Assembly: GCA_024709485.1 (NCBI GenBank)
Contig: JANJWO010000033.1
Coordinates: 1-64,000, forward strand
DNA length: 64,000 bases
From: Hydrogenophilaceae bacterium
GTDB taxonomy: Bacteria; Pseudomonadota; Gammaproteobacteria; Burkholderiales; Thiobacillaceae
Direction: 5' to 3'
The notes beneath the pieces were generated by a model. The model saw nothing but the letters and a program-made list of their open reading frames with translations. It had not been told where the DNA came from and searched no databases. A program made the translations under genes and the position numbers. This document shows, in pieces, positions 1 to 7,554 of the stretch (position 1 is the stretch's first letter; the number at the start of each line of letters is the position of its first letter).

Positions 1-95
1 CACTTGTGGGGAGAGTTGGGGTGGGGAGGCTCGCAGGGCCTGGCCTGGTGCTGTCGCTTCCTCCTCCCAACCTCCCACGCAAGTGGGGGAGGGGA
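1..95. repeat. G/C-rich inverted repeat, family B copy 1
   Basis: The left end starts CACTTGTGGGGAG and the segment at about 62-89 contains the near-complement ending CGCAAGTG, so the whole can fold on itself. Bases 2-31 match 4302-4331 in about 27 of 30 positions, so this is a dispersed element. It lies just downstream of the minus-strand gene that ends at 112. No coding potential was seen. Confidence 0.55.
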
Positions 96-111
96 TCGAT
101 TCGTTGTTTCC

Positions 112-528
112 CTAAGGCTTCCACAGCTCCGGATGCGCCCAGTATTTGGCATTGAGCCAGTCCGGCGCCGGCTTGTAGGTGTGCAGGTCGAAGAGATACA
201 GCAAATGCCCGTCGTCGGCCTCGGCCAGGCGCTGCATGCCGAAGGCGAGGAAGTCGTTGAAGACGAGCGGCCGGTGCTCGCGCGCGGCGATGAGCAGGGC
301 GGGGGCGCGCTGCTTGAGATCGCCGAGCAGGCCGAGCGCGGCCTCGCGTTCGCACTCGACTTCGATGAAAGCCAGGGCGAGGTCGGCCATGTCGTGGGCG
401 GCGACCAGCGCCCCCTCGCGAACGGAGAGGTAGTCCTGGGCCAGCGCCTGCGCGGCCATGCCTTCGGCGCGCAGCTTCATGGGCTTGCGCTGTTTCAGTT
501 CGGCGAGGATCAGGTCTTCGATGCGCAT
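112..528 (-). CDS. Hypothetical protein (DUF6231-like)
   Basis: This encodes a 138-residue soluble protein with no signal peptide or membrane segment. The C-terminus carries the run FDLHTYKPAPDWLNAKYW, which I associate with a small conserved proteobacterial family (DUF6231-like). That assignment is from memory and not certain. The middle (DLALAFIEVE, then LKQRAPALLIAAREH) looks like alternating strands and helices, as in a reduced Rossmann or methyltransferase-like fold, but no SAM-binding glycine motif is visible. It is divergent from the ferritin-like gene with only 38 bases between the starts. Function unknown. Confidence 0.6.
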   Translation of the reverse strand: MRIEDLILAELKQRKPMKLRAEGMAAQALAQDYLSVREGALVAAHDMADLALAFIEVECEREAALGLLGDLKQRAPALLIAAREHRPLVFNDFLAFGMQRLAEADDGHLLYLFDLHTYKPAPDWLNAKYWAHPELWKP

Positions 529-553
529 ACCGCATTCTAGAACGGCGGCGTTA

Positions 554-570
554 CCATAAGCGGCTTATGG
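554..570. promoter_or_regulatory. Perfect palindrome over a start codon in a divergent spacer
   Basis: CCATAAG (554-560), a CGG spacer and CTTATGG (564-570) form a perfect 7-bp inverted repeat. The right arm contains the ATG (567-569) of the ferritin-like gene, and the whole lies in or beside the 38-base spacer between two divergent genes. It could be an operator or a hairpin hiding the start codon. No strong Shine-Dalgarno sequence precedes the ATG. Confidence 0.35.
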
Positions 571-1367
571 AATTGTTCGCCGCCTGTCTCGCCGCCCTGA
601 ACGAAGCCGATCCGGCGCGAAAATGCGCGTTGGCGGATGCGCTTTTCCAGTCCTGGGCGGCGGGTGAGGTCGAGATCGACGAAGCGCTGCCAGCGCATCC
701 CATCGCCGAGCCCGGCCGCCCGGCGAAGCCGGAACTGGTGCCGCCGCTGGAAGTGCCGCGGCGCAAGATCACCTCGGCCAGCGGCCGCGCGGCGCTGTTG
801 CACGCCATCGCCCACATCGAGTTCAACGCCATCAACCTCGCACTGGACGCGGCCTGTCGATTCAGGAACATGCCGCGCGAGTTCTACGGCGACTGGCTCA
901 AGGTGGCGGCCGAAGAGGCGCTGCATTTTCGTCTGGTGCGCGATCACCTGCACAGCCTGGGCCATGCCTACGGCGACTTTCCCGCGCACAACGGCCTGTG
1001 GGAAATGGCGGTGAAGACCGCGCACGACCCGCTGGTGCGTATGGCCCTGGTGCCGCGCGTGCTGGAGGCCAGGGGGCTGGACGCGCAGCCGGCGATCGCC
1101 GGCAAGTTCCAGTCGGTCGGGGACGCGCGCGCGGTGGAAATCCTCGGCGTGATCGAGCGCGACGAGATCGGCCACGTCGCCATCGGCAGCCGCTGGTATC
1201 TGTATCTGTGCCATCAGCGCGGCCTGGAGCCGCTGGCGACTTTCCGGGCGCTGTTGAAGCAATACGACGCGCCGCCGCTGAAGCCGCCGTTCAATATCGC
1301 AGGCCGCAAGGCGGGGGGATTCAGCGAGGAAGAATTGTCCTGGCTAGAGTCCCAGGGTATGCGCTGA
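567..1367 (+). CDS. Ferritin-like DUF455 family protein
   Basis: This is a 266-residue protein of the DUF455 ferritin-like family (COG2833 type), a four-helix-bundle diiron fold. Likely metal ligands are visible: the Glu in AHIEFNAINLA, the EEALH (ExxH) motif, the Glu in VLEARGLD, and DEIGH (ExxH) near residue 205. No signal peptide is present, so it should be cytoplasmic. The physiological reaction of this family is not settled. Its 3' end overlaps the convergent gene on the minus strand by 24 bases. The ATG at 567 lies inside a palindrome and has a weak ribosome-binding site. Confidence 0.85.
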   Translation: MELFAACLAALNEADPARKCALADALFQSWAAGEVEIDEALPAHPIAEPGRPAKPELVPPLEVPRRKITSASGRAALLHAIAHIEFNAINLALDAACRFRNMPREFYGDWLKVAAEEALHFRLVRDHLHSLGHAYGDFPAHNGLWEMAVKTAHDPLVRMALVPRVLEARGLDAQPAIAGKFQSVGDARAVEILGVIERDEIGHVAIGSRWYLYLCHQRGLEPLATFRALLKQYDAPPLKPPFNIAGRKAGGFSEEELSWLESQGMR

Positions 1368-1817
1368 CACGCGCCGGCTGGCGCGGTCCCATTCGCCGTC
1401 GAAGCGAAGGGCGAGTTCGGCCGCGTCGCCGCGCGCGTCCCGGCGCATGAGGCCCCGGGTCTCGTCCTTGTCGTGGCGCTTGAGCACGCCCTTGTCGTCG
1501 GCCAGCACGAAGCTGTCGCGCGCCGGCGGCGGATCGGCGTCGCGCACGCGCACGTGCAGGGCGTGGCCCCACACCGACAAGAGGCGCATCATCTGGCCGG
1601 CATGCCGCCTGAGATAGGTGTCGTCGGCAAGCAGGATCTTGATGGTGCGTTTCTGCCGGCAGAATTCCTTGAGCAGTTCGATGCGCGCGGGCGATTCGTA
1701 GCCGCCGTCGGCAAGATCCCAGTCGTAGATGCGGATGAGGTGGGTCGCGCTTTGCAGCAGCGTGTCGAGCGCGCTGAGGTAATCGGACGGCGTTTCAAAA
1801 CGGATCGCGTCAGACAT
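1344..1817 (-). CDS. Conserved hypothetical protein (DUF7931-like) coupled to the ribosomal oxygenase
   Basis: This encodes a 157-residue cytoplasmic protein. The N-terminal half (SATHLIRIYDWDLADGGYES, then a charged helix and KILLADDTYL) resembles the short phospholipase-D-like or HKD-like domain often seen next to ribosomal oxygenase genes, annotated DUF7931 as I recall. No complete HxK catalytic motif is present, so enzymatic activity is doubtful. The start overlaps the end of the upstream cupin gene by 8 bases, so the two are probably translationally coupled. Its 3' end overlaps the convergent DUF455 gene. Confidence 0.6.
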   Translation of the reverse strand: MSDAIRFETPSDYLSALDTLLQSATHLIRIYDWDLADGGYESPARIELLKEFCRQKRTIKILLADDTYLRRHAGQMMRLLSVWGHALHVRVRDADPPPARDSFVLADDKGVLKRHDKDETRGLMRRDARGDAAELALRFDGEWDRASRRVSAHTLGL

Positions 1818-2919
1818 GGGCCCATCCTGCGGTGTACCAGTCGTGGAACAGTCCGGTCAGCGCCTCGCCGTAATCGGCCGGCGGCAGGGCGCGCGTGTCC
1901 GCCAGCTGCATCAGCGCGCGGCGCTCCGGCCCGGTGGCGCCGAAGTCCTCGCCGTTGACGAAGAACTGCGTGCCGGAAAACAAGAGCCGGGTCCTGCCGT
2001 CCAGCTTAAGCCCGTTTTTGGCGAGGCGCGCGGCGAAGGCCTTGGCGCCCAGCGCTTTGGCGGGCGGGCGGAAGAACACGTCGGGCTTGGGCTCGGAGAA
2101 ATAGCGGCCGACGAAGGCCTCGACCAGCTCGGCGTCCCAGCGCAGCTTCTCCAGCTGCTCGCCGATCTGCGCCAGCATGGCTTTGGGAATTTCCGCGCTG
2201 TGCTTTTGCGGGGCGAGCTCGGGGTCGGCGTAGCGACCCGGCAGTTCCAGTTCGTCGTGCAGGAAATCGAGGAAGCCTTCGCCCAGCTCCTGGAAGGCGG
2301 GGGCACGAAAGCCGATGGAGTAGGTCATGCATTCGTCCTCGGCGATGCCGTCGTGGGCATAGCGGGGCGGCAGGTAGAGCATGTCGCCGGGGCCGAGCAG
2401 GTATTCTTCCTCGACCTCGAAGTGCTTGAGGATCTTGAGCGGCAGGCCTTCGACCAGGTCGAGCTTGTCCTGCGCGGAGATGCGCCAGCGGCGGTGGCCC
2501 ATGCCCTGCAGCAGGAACACGTCGTAGGAGTCGAAATGCGGCCCCACGCCGCCGCCGGGCACGGCGTAGCTCACCATCAGGTCGTCGAGCCGCGCGCGCG
2601 GGATGAAGGTGAACTCTTCGATCAGCGCGGCGCCGCTGGCGAGGTGATGGTCCAATGATTGAACCAAAAGCGTCCAGTCGCGCCTCGGCAGCTTCTTGAA
2701 GTCGGCCGGCCGGAACGGGCCGTGGCCCAGCGACCAGTGCTTGCCGCCGCGCACCAGGCGCGCTTCCACGCCTTCGCTGCAGGCGAGGGCCTGCATTTCG
2801 GCGGGCGAGAGCAGGCCGGTGAAGCCGGGAATGGCATTGGGCACCAGCAGCGGCTTCTTGTGCCAGTAGTCGCGCAGGAATTCCTTGGCGGTCATGCCGC
2901 CCAATAGCTGCAATTTCAT
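1810..2919 (-). CDS. roxA: JmjC-type cupin, ribosomal protein arginine hydroxylase (RoxA/YcfD)
   Basis: This 369-residue protein is a 2-oxoglutarate/Fe(II) oxygenase of the YcfD/RoxA family, which hydroxylates an arginine of ribosomal protein L16 in E. coli. The iron triad is visible: H128 and D130 in VGPHFDSYDVF and H189 in LPPRYAHDG. The N-terminus (FLRDYWHKKPLLVPNA) is typical of the family. The length is close to E. coli YcfD (373 residues). It is the first gene of a two-gene minus-strand unit with the DUF7931-like gene. A 94-bp inverted repeat lies upstream, between it and the divergent peroxiredoxin gene. Confidence 0.88.
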   Translation of the reverse strand: MKLQLLGGMTAKEFLRDYWHKKPLLVPNAIPGFTGLLSPAEMQALACSEGVEARLVRGGKHWSLGHGPFRPADFKKLPRRDWTLLVQSLDHHLASGAALIEEFTFIPRARLDDLMVSYAVPGGGVGPHFDSYDVFLLQGMGHRRWRISAQDKLDLVEGLPLKILKHFEVEEEYLLGPGDMLYLPPRYAHDGIAEDECMTYSIGFRAPAFQELGEGFLDFLHDELELPGRYADPELAPQKHSAEIPKAMLAQIGEQLEKLRWDAELVEAFVGRYFSEPKPDVFFRPPAKALGAKAFAARLAKNGLKLDGRTRLLFSGTQFFVNGEDFGATGPERRALMQLADTRALPPADYGEALTGLFHDWYTAGWAHV

Positions 2920-2941
2920 AAACTCGAGAAACCCAGTAAAT

Positions 2942-3035
2942 TCAATTTACATAGAGGAAGCGGAGAGATCAGGGGAAGGCAAAATTTTTCCCGGTTTTCC
3001 GCTGTTACCTCAGCTCCCTCTGTGCAGTAAATTGA
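2942..3035. repeat. Dispersed inverted repeat family A, copy A1
   Basis: The ends are TCAATTTAC (2942-2950) and GTAAATTGA (3027-3035). Inside are the family arms AGAGGAAGCGGAGA and, opposite, CCGCTGTTACCTCAGCTCCC. The element lies in the spacer between the divergent roxA and bcp genes, just upstream of the candidate bcp promoter. See copies at 7457, 28440, 31770 and 45868. Confidence 0.6.
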
Positions 3036-3045
3036 TTATGCCAGT

Positions 3046-3073
3046 TTGCTTGTTTCCAATCCCGGAATAGAAT
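3046..3073 (+). promoter_or_regulatory. Candidate sigma-70 promoter for bcp-slyD
   Basis: TTGCTT (3046-3051) and TAGAAT (3068-3073) are separated by 16 bases, 30 bases upstream of the chosen ATG. The -10 has five of six consensus bases and the -35 has three. Sequence-only call. Confidence 0.4.
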
Positions 3074-3103
3074 CACCGAAAATACATGATTAGCGGAGCA
3101 AGC

Positions 3104-3571
3104 ATGCTTAACCCGGGTGACGTGGCGCCGGACATTTCCCTGCCGGACGCCGACATGAGTTTCGTCGAACTCAAGGATTTCAAGGGCAAGAAGAACGTCG
3201 TGCTGTATTTCTACGTGCGCGACAATACGCCCGGCTGCACCACGCAGGGCATCGAGTTTTCCGAGCTGGAAACCGATTTCGCCAAGCTCGACACCGTGGT
3301 GCTGGGGGTTTCGCGCGACGACTGCATCTCGCACGGCGTGTTCCGCGACAAGCACGGCATCAGCGTGCAGCTCCTGGCGGACAAGGAGGGCGAGGCCAGC
3401 CAGGCCTACGGGGTGTGGCAGGAAAAGGAGAAGGATGGCGTCAAGCGCATGGGCATCGTGCGCTCCACCTTCGTCATCGACAAGAAGGGCGTGGTTCGCC
3501 ACGCCCTCTACGGCGTGCAGAGCAAGGGCCACGCCGAGGAAATTCTCGAACTCATCAAGGAAATGCAATGA
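3104..3571 (+). CDS. bcp: Thioredoxin-dependent thiol peroxidase, Bcp/PrxQ type
   Basis: This is a 155-residue peroxiredoxin that reduces peroxides with electrons from thioredoxin. The peroxidatic cysteine is C45 in the motif TPGCTT. The resolving cysteine that E. coli Bcp carries five residues later is absent (TTQGI instead). The only other cysteine is C74 in SRDDCISH, which may act as an alternative resolving residue, or the enzyme may be 1-Cys. I chose the ATG at 3104 over 3086 because GGAG lies at 3094-3097, six bases before it. Its stop overlaps the slyD start (ATGA). Confidence 0.9.
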   Translation: MLNPGDVAPDISLPDADMSFVELKDFKGKKNVVLYFYVRDNTPGCTTQGIEFSELETDFAKLDTVVLGVSRDDCISHGVFRDKHGISVQLLADKEGEASQAYGVWQEKEKDGVKRMGIVRSTFVIDKKGVVRHALYGVQSKGHAEEILELIKEMQ

Positions 3572-4053
3572 CCCAGGTCGCCAAGAACACCGTCGTCACC
3601 ATCACCTACACCCTCGCCGATTCCGACGGCGAAATCCTCGAACAGAGCGAACATCCGCACAGCTACCTGCACGGCGGCTACGGCAACGTCTTCGAGGTGG
3701 TGGAAAAGGCGCTCGAAGGCAGGCAGGCCGGGGATGTCGTCGACATCAAGATGCAGCCCGACGAGGCCTTTGGCGAATACGACGAGCAACTGGTGCGGAT
3801 TGAGGATCGCAGCGTCTTCCCGGAGAATATCGAAGTCGGCATGCAGTTCGAAGGCCACGGCGAATCTTCCGGCGAAGTGCACGTCTACACCGTGACCGAC
3901 ATCACCGACGACAAGGTGGTGGTGGACGGCAACCATCCGCTCGCCGGCCAGGCGCTGAATTTTCATTGCGCGATCACCGAAGTGCGCGCGGCCGACCCGC
4001 ACGAGATCGAGCACGGGCACGCGCATGGGGCGCATGGGCATCACCATCATTGA
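3568..4053 (+). CDS. slyD: FKBP-type peptidyl-prolyl isomerase, SlyD-like
   Basis: This is a 161-residue SlyD-family prolyl isomerase and chaperone. The N-terminal FKBP strand (VVTITYTLADSDGEILEQS) is followed by the IF (insert-in-flap) domain around residues 70-130. The C-terminus is a short His-rich tail, about ten His in the last 18 residues, which in SlyD binds nickel and other metals. No signal peptide is present, so it is cytoplasmic. The ATG overlaps the bcp stop codon, so the pair is translationally coupled. A strong terminator follows at 4088. Confidence 0.9.
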   Translation: MTQVAKNTVVTITYTLADSDGEILEQSEHPHSYLHGGYGNVFEVVEKALEGRQAGDVVDIKMQPDEAFGEYDEQLVRIEDRSVFPENIEVGMQFEGHGESSGEVHVYTVTDITDDKVVVDGNHPLAGQALNFHCAITEVRAADPHEIEHGHAHGAHGHHHH

Positions 4054-4087
4054 ATGAATGCGTCCTCTCCCTGGCGGGAGAGGGGGA

Positions 4088-4115
4088 GGGGGGTTCTTCG
4101 GAGTCCCCCTTTTTT
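4088..4115 (+). terminator. Rho-independent terminator after slyD
   Basis: A nine-base-pair stem with a TTCG loop (G4088 to C4109, with two wobble pairs) is followed by six T residues (4110-4115). It lies 34 bases after the slyD stop. Confidence 0.75.
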
Positions 4116-4199
4116 GTTGCCGGCGCTGTCGTCGCGGGGCAACCGATGCAGGCCGGGCTTGTGTTCGATTGGCCATTTTCCGCGGCCAAAGACCGGCGG

Positions 4200-4335
4200 C
4201 CGGGCGGGAACGCCACCCCCCAACCATCCCCCTCCCGGCCTCTCCCACAAGGGGGGGGCTTTTCCCCCTCCCCGGCTTGCGGAGTTTTCCTCCCTCCCCG
4301 CTTGCGGGGAGGGTTGGGGTGGGGAGGCTTTGCTG
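4200..4335. repeat. G/C-rich hairpin cluster, family B copy 2
   Basis: The 402-base spacer between slyD and accA (4054-4455) holds no gene. It contains several C-rich/G-rich palindromes, the clearest being the stem CCCTCCCCGC / GCGGGGAGGG with a TT loop at about 4293-4314, followed by GTTGGGGTGGGGAGGCT. That tail matches the start of the window (2-31). G-runs could also form quadruplexes. A candidate accA promoter lies downstream at 4400. Confidence 0.55.
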
Positions 4336-4399
4336 TTCGCTCCCCTCCGGGCTGCCCAAATCGACGCCAGTCTCGGCAAAACCCCTTCCGCCCATCCCC

Positions 4400-4426
4400 T
4401 TGCTTTCCCCCCAACCCTGCTAAAAT
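4400..4426 (+). promoter_or_regulatory. Candidate promoter of accA
   Basis: TTGCTT (4400-4405) and TAAAAT (4421-4426) are 15 bases apart. A TG one base before the -10 (4418-4419) gives an extended -10, which can compensate for short spacing. The start codon at 4456 would leave an mRNA leader of about 22 bases. Confidence 0.35.
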
Positions 4427-4455
4427 TACGCACCTCAAAAAATCGCCGTGTATTG

Positions 4456-5424
4456 ATGAAAACCACTTTTCTCGATTTCGAGCAGCCCATCGCGGAGCTG
4501 GAGTCCAAGATCGAAGAACTGCGCTTCGTGCAGGACGACTCCGCGCTGGACATTTCGGAAGAGATCAGGCGCCTGTCCAAGAAAAGCCAGAAGCTGACCG
4601 CGGACATCTACGCCAAGCTCTCGGCCTGGCAGATTTCCCAGGTGGCGCGCCACCCGCAGCGTCCCTACACCCTGGACTACATCAGCGGCCTGTTCGACGA
4701 CTTTCAGGAACTGCATGGCGACCGCGGCTTCGCCGACGATCACGCCATCGTCGGCGGCCTGGCCCGCTTCAACGGCGAGCCGGTGATGGTCATCGGCCAC
4801 CAGAAGGGGCGCGACGTCAAGGAGCGGCAGTTCCGCAATTTCGGCATGCCGCGCCCGGAGGGCTACCGCAAGGCGCTGCGCCTCATGCGCCTGGCGGAAA
4901 AATTCCAGATCCCCATCCTCACCTTCATCGACACCCCCGGCGCCTATCCCGGCATCGGCGCCGAGGAGCGCGGCCAGAGCGAGGCCATCGCGCGCAACCT
5001 GTACGCGATGTCGGAGCTGAAGACGCCCATCATCTGCACCATCATCGGCGAGGGCGGCTCCGGCGGCGCGCTGGCGATCGGCGTGGGCGACCGCACCCTG
5101 ATCCTGCAATATTCCACCTATTCCGTGATTTCGCCCGAAGGCTGCGCTTCCATCCTGTGGAAAAGCGCCGACAAGGCCTCGGTGGCAGCGGAAACCCTGG
5201 GCATCACCGCCGAGCGCCTGTTGTCGCTGGAACTGGTCGACAAGGTCGTGCCCGAGCCCCTGGGCGGCGCGCACCGCGACTGGGACGGCATGTACACCAA
5301 CATGCGCAAGGCGCTGGCCGACACGCTGGCCGAAGTGCGCCACCAGCCGCTGGACGCGCTGCTGAACGCGCGCTATCAGCGGCTCATGGCCTATGGCCGC
5401 TTCAAGGAAGAGAAGCAGTCCTGA
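4456..5424 (+). CDS. accA: Acetyl-CoA carboxylase carboxyltransferase, alpha subunit
   Basis: This 322-residue protein is the alpha subunit of the carboxyltransferase, which transfers CO2 from carboxybiotin to acetyl-CoA in the first step of fatty acid synthesis. The full family sequence is present: [19 protein letters not shown] at the start, [34 protein letters not shown] and [15 protein letters not shown]. The length equals the usual 315-325. A longer open frame runs upstream, but the ATG at 4456 gives the conserved N-terminus. The 3' end overlaps the tilS start by 32 bases. The beta subunit gene is not in this window. Confidence 0.97.
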   Translation: MKTTFLDFEQPIAELESKIEELRFVQDDSALDISEEIRRLSKKSQKLTADIYAKLSAWQISQVARHPQRPYTLDYISGLFDDFQELHGDRGFADDHAIVGGLARFNGEPVMVIGHQKGRDVKERQFRNFGMPRPEGYRKALRLMRLAEKFQIPILTFIDTPGAYPGIGAEERGQSEAIARNLYAMSELKTPIICTIIGEGGSGGALAIGVGDRTLILQYSTYSVISPEGCASILWKSADKASVAAETLGITAERLLSLELVDKVVPEPLGGAHRDWDGMYTNMRKALADTLAEVRHQPLDALLNARYQRLMAYGRFKEEKQS

Positions 5425-6358
5425 TCCGGCCGGACAGGCCCGCGCCTGCCTCGCGCGCCATCTCAAGCCCGGTGCGCAGCTGCGCGCGGCGTTTTCCGGC
5501 GGCGTCGATTCCGTCGCGCTGCTGCACCTCCTGGCGCGCCTCGCGCCTGAATTTCCGTTCTCGCTTTCCGCCGTGCACGTGCACCATGGCCTCAATCCCG
5601 GGGCCGATGCCTGGGCCGCGTTCTGCCTGGCGTTCTGCGAGCGCCTCGGCGTTCCCTGCGAGGTGGCGCGCGTGAACGTGCCGAGAAAATCCGCGCAGGG
5701 CCTGGAGGCCGCCGCGCGCCGCGCGCGCTATGCGGCCTTGTGCCGCCCCGGCGCCGATGCCGTGGCGCTCGCGCCCCACCACCCCCACCTGGCCTCGTCT
5801 GTGTTTCCCCTGCTCGTGGGGGGCGGCGCCCCCCGCGCGCTGGCGGCGATGCCGGAGGCGCGCGCGCACGACGGCATGCTGTTGCTGCGCCCCTTGCTGA
5901 ACCTGCCCAAGGCCGAACTCGTCGCCTACGCCCGCCGCCACCGCCTGCAATGGGTGGAGGACGACAGCAATCTCGACACGGCGCTCGCGCGCAATGCCCT
6001 CAGGCAGGACATCCTGCCGCTGCTGGAGAAGCATTTTCCCGACTACCGCGAGCGCCTGGCCGGGGTGGCGCGGCGCATGGCCGAAGTGGCCGTCCTGCTG
6101 GAGCACATGGCGGGGCAGGATGGCGCGGCGCATTCGGAAAACGAGCTCGACTGCGCCGCATTGAAAGCCCTGCCGGAAACGCGTTCGCGCAATCTGCTGG
6201 CGCACTTCCTGCGCGCGCAGGGCGCGGCGTTGCCGCGGCCGGCGGCATTGCGCGAAATCCTGCGCCAGCTGACGGAAGCGCGCGGGCGCCTGAGCCTGCC
6301 GCTGCCGGACGGGCGCAGCCTGGTCCGCGTCCGCAACAAGGCCCGGATCGAGCCCTGA
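5393..6358 (+). CDS. tilS: tRNA(Ile)-lysidine synthetase, unusual conserved segment
   Basis: TilS modifies C34 of tRNA-Ile2 to lysidine so that it reads AUA. The PP-loop SGGVDS (residues 35-40), [23 protein letters not shown] and the VEDDSN...RN.LR motifs are intact. At residues 128-146 the usual HH-x-DDQ-x-ET-x-L-x-x-LLRGAG segment is replaced by [19 protein letters not shown] with the same length and frame. This segment normally belongs to the active site, so the enzyme may be inactive or the bases at 5774-5830 may be misread. At 321 residues it lacks the second C-terminal domain of E. coli TilS (432 residues), as in the short Aquifex type. The start overlaps accA. Confidence 0.85.
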   Translation: MAASRKRSSPDPAGQARACLARHLKPGAQLRAAFSGGVDSVALLHLLARLAPEFPFSLSAVHVHHGLNPGADAWAAFCLAFCERLGVPCEVARVNVPRKSAQGLEAAARRARYAALCRPGADAVALAPHHPHLASSVFPLLVGGGAPRALAAMPEARAHDGMLLLRPLLNLPKAELVAYARRHRLQWVEDDSNLDTALARNALRQDILPLLEKHFPDYRERLAGVARRMAEVAVLLEHMAGQDGAAHSENELDCAALKALPETRSRNLLAHFLRAQGAALPRPAALREILRQLTEARGRLSLPLPDGRSLVRVRNKARIEP

Positions 6359-6389
6359 TGCGCAGGCCTTGCTTTATACTGCGGGACAG

Positions 6390-7418
6390 ATGAAAACCCT
6401 GCCCTTCCTGCTCGCATTGCTCGCCGGGCTTGCGCTGTCGGCAGTGCAGGCCGCGGAGCCGATCGTCATCAAGTTCAGCCATGTGGTCGCGCCGGCGACG
6501 CCCAAGGGCAAGGCGGCGGACAGGTTCAAGGAACTGGCCGAGCGCTACACCCAGGGCGCGGTGAGAATCGAGGTCTATGCCAACGGCCAGCTCTATCGGG
6601 ACCGCGACGAAATGACCGCGCTGCGGCTGGGCGCGGTGCAGATGCTGGCGCCTTCGCTGTCGCAGTTCGGCTCGCTCGGCATGCGCGACTTCGAAGTGTT
6701 CGACCTGCCTTATCTTTTCCCCAACAAGGCCACGCTGTACCGCGTGATGGACGGCGACATCGGCAAGCGCCTGCTGGCCCGGCTCGAGGCCCGCAACATC
6801 AAGGGCCTGGCATACTGGGACAACGGCTTCAAGCAGGTGAGCGCCAACCGCCCGCTGGAAAGCGTCGAGGACTTCAAAGGCCTGAAAATGCGCATCCAGT
6901 CGTCCAAGGTGCTGGACGCGCAGATGCGCATGCTGAGAGCCATGCCGCAGGTGATCCAGGTCATGGACGTGCGCACCCGCCTGGCGGAAGGCGCGGTGGA
7001 CGGCACCGAGAACACGCTGTCGAATTTCTACAGCCAGCGGCTGCACGAGGTGCAGAAGCACCTGACTTTGTCGGACCACGGCTATCTCGGCTATGCCGTC
7101 ATCGTCAACAAGCCGTTCTGGGACGGGCTCAAGCCGGAGATCCGCGCGCAGCTGGAAAAGGCGCTGAAGGAAGCCACCGCCTACGAGCGCAGGATCACGC
7201 AGGAAGAGAACGACAACGCGCTCGCCGCGATCCGGGCGGCCGGCACCACGGAAATCCACGTGCTGCCCGACACCGGGCGGCGCGCGTGGCAGCAGGCCCT
7301 GCTGCCGGTGCACGAACAGCTGTCCGACCTGCTCGGCAAGGACACCATCCAGGCCATCTACAAAATCGCCGCCGAGGTGGCGCGGGAAGAGCGGCCGCAC
7401 AATGGCAAGCGGCAATAA
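6390..7418 (+). CDS. TRAP transporter solute-binding protein, DctP family
   Basis: This is a 342-residue periplasmic binding protein of the DctP (TRAP-type) family. A signal peptide (MKTLPFLLALLAGLALSAVQAA) precedes the mature start EPIVIKFSHVV. The family pattern includes SNRPLESVEDFKGLKMRIQ-type residues (here ANRPLESVEDFKGLKMRIQ) with the conserved Arg that binds a carboxylate of the ligand. The ligand is likely an organic acid but cannot be named. No DctQ/DctM membrane genes lie nearby, so it must use partners encoded elsewhere. I preferred the ATG at 6390 to 6369 because it starts the signal peptide cleanly. Confidence 0.88.
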   Translation: MKTLPFLLALLAGLALSAVQAAEPIVIKFSHVVAPATPKGKAADRFKELAERYTQGAVRIEVYANGQLYRDRDEMTALRLGAVQMLAPSLSQFGSLGMRDFEVFDLPYLFPNKATLYRVMDGDIGKRLLARLEARNIKGLAYWDNGFKQVSANRPLESVEDFKGLKMRIQSSKVLDAQMRMLRAMPQVIQVMDVRTRLAEGAVDGTENTLSNFYSQRLHEVQKHLTLSDHGYLGYAVIVNKPFWDGLKPEIRAQLEKALKEATAYERRITQEENDNALAAIRAAGTTEIHVLPDTGRRAWQQALLPVHEQLSDLLGKDTIQAIYKIAAEVAREERPHNGKRQ

Positions 7419-7456
7419 AGGCGTTTAACCACGGGGCGCGCGGGGAAAAAAACTAA

Positions 7457-7515
7457 AACACCGAGGAAGCAGAGGACAATATGCTTGCCTCCGTTGCCTC
7501 TGTTATCTCTGTGTT
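7457..7515. repeat. Dispersed inverted repeat family A, copy A2
   Basis: The left arm AACACCGAGGAAGCAGAGGA (7457-7476) pairs imperfectly with the right arm ending GCCTCTGTTATCTCTGTGTT (7496-7515). It fills the spacer between the DctP-like gene and yheS, both on the plus strand. Confidence 0.65.
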
Positions 7516-7554
7516 CATGGACTCCCCTGTGCTTGGCAGAAACTTTCCATCCGC

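Noticed and set aside
2942-3035. Ordinary terminator
   Set aside because: It lies between divergent genes, where no transcript needs to end, and it shares arms with elements in other contexts.
3966-5675. 569-residue open frame over the slyD-accA spacer
   Set aside because: It is out of frame with slyD and accA, rich in Pro/Arg, and runs across terminator and repeat sequences.
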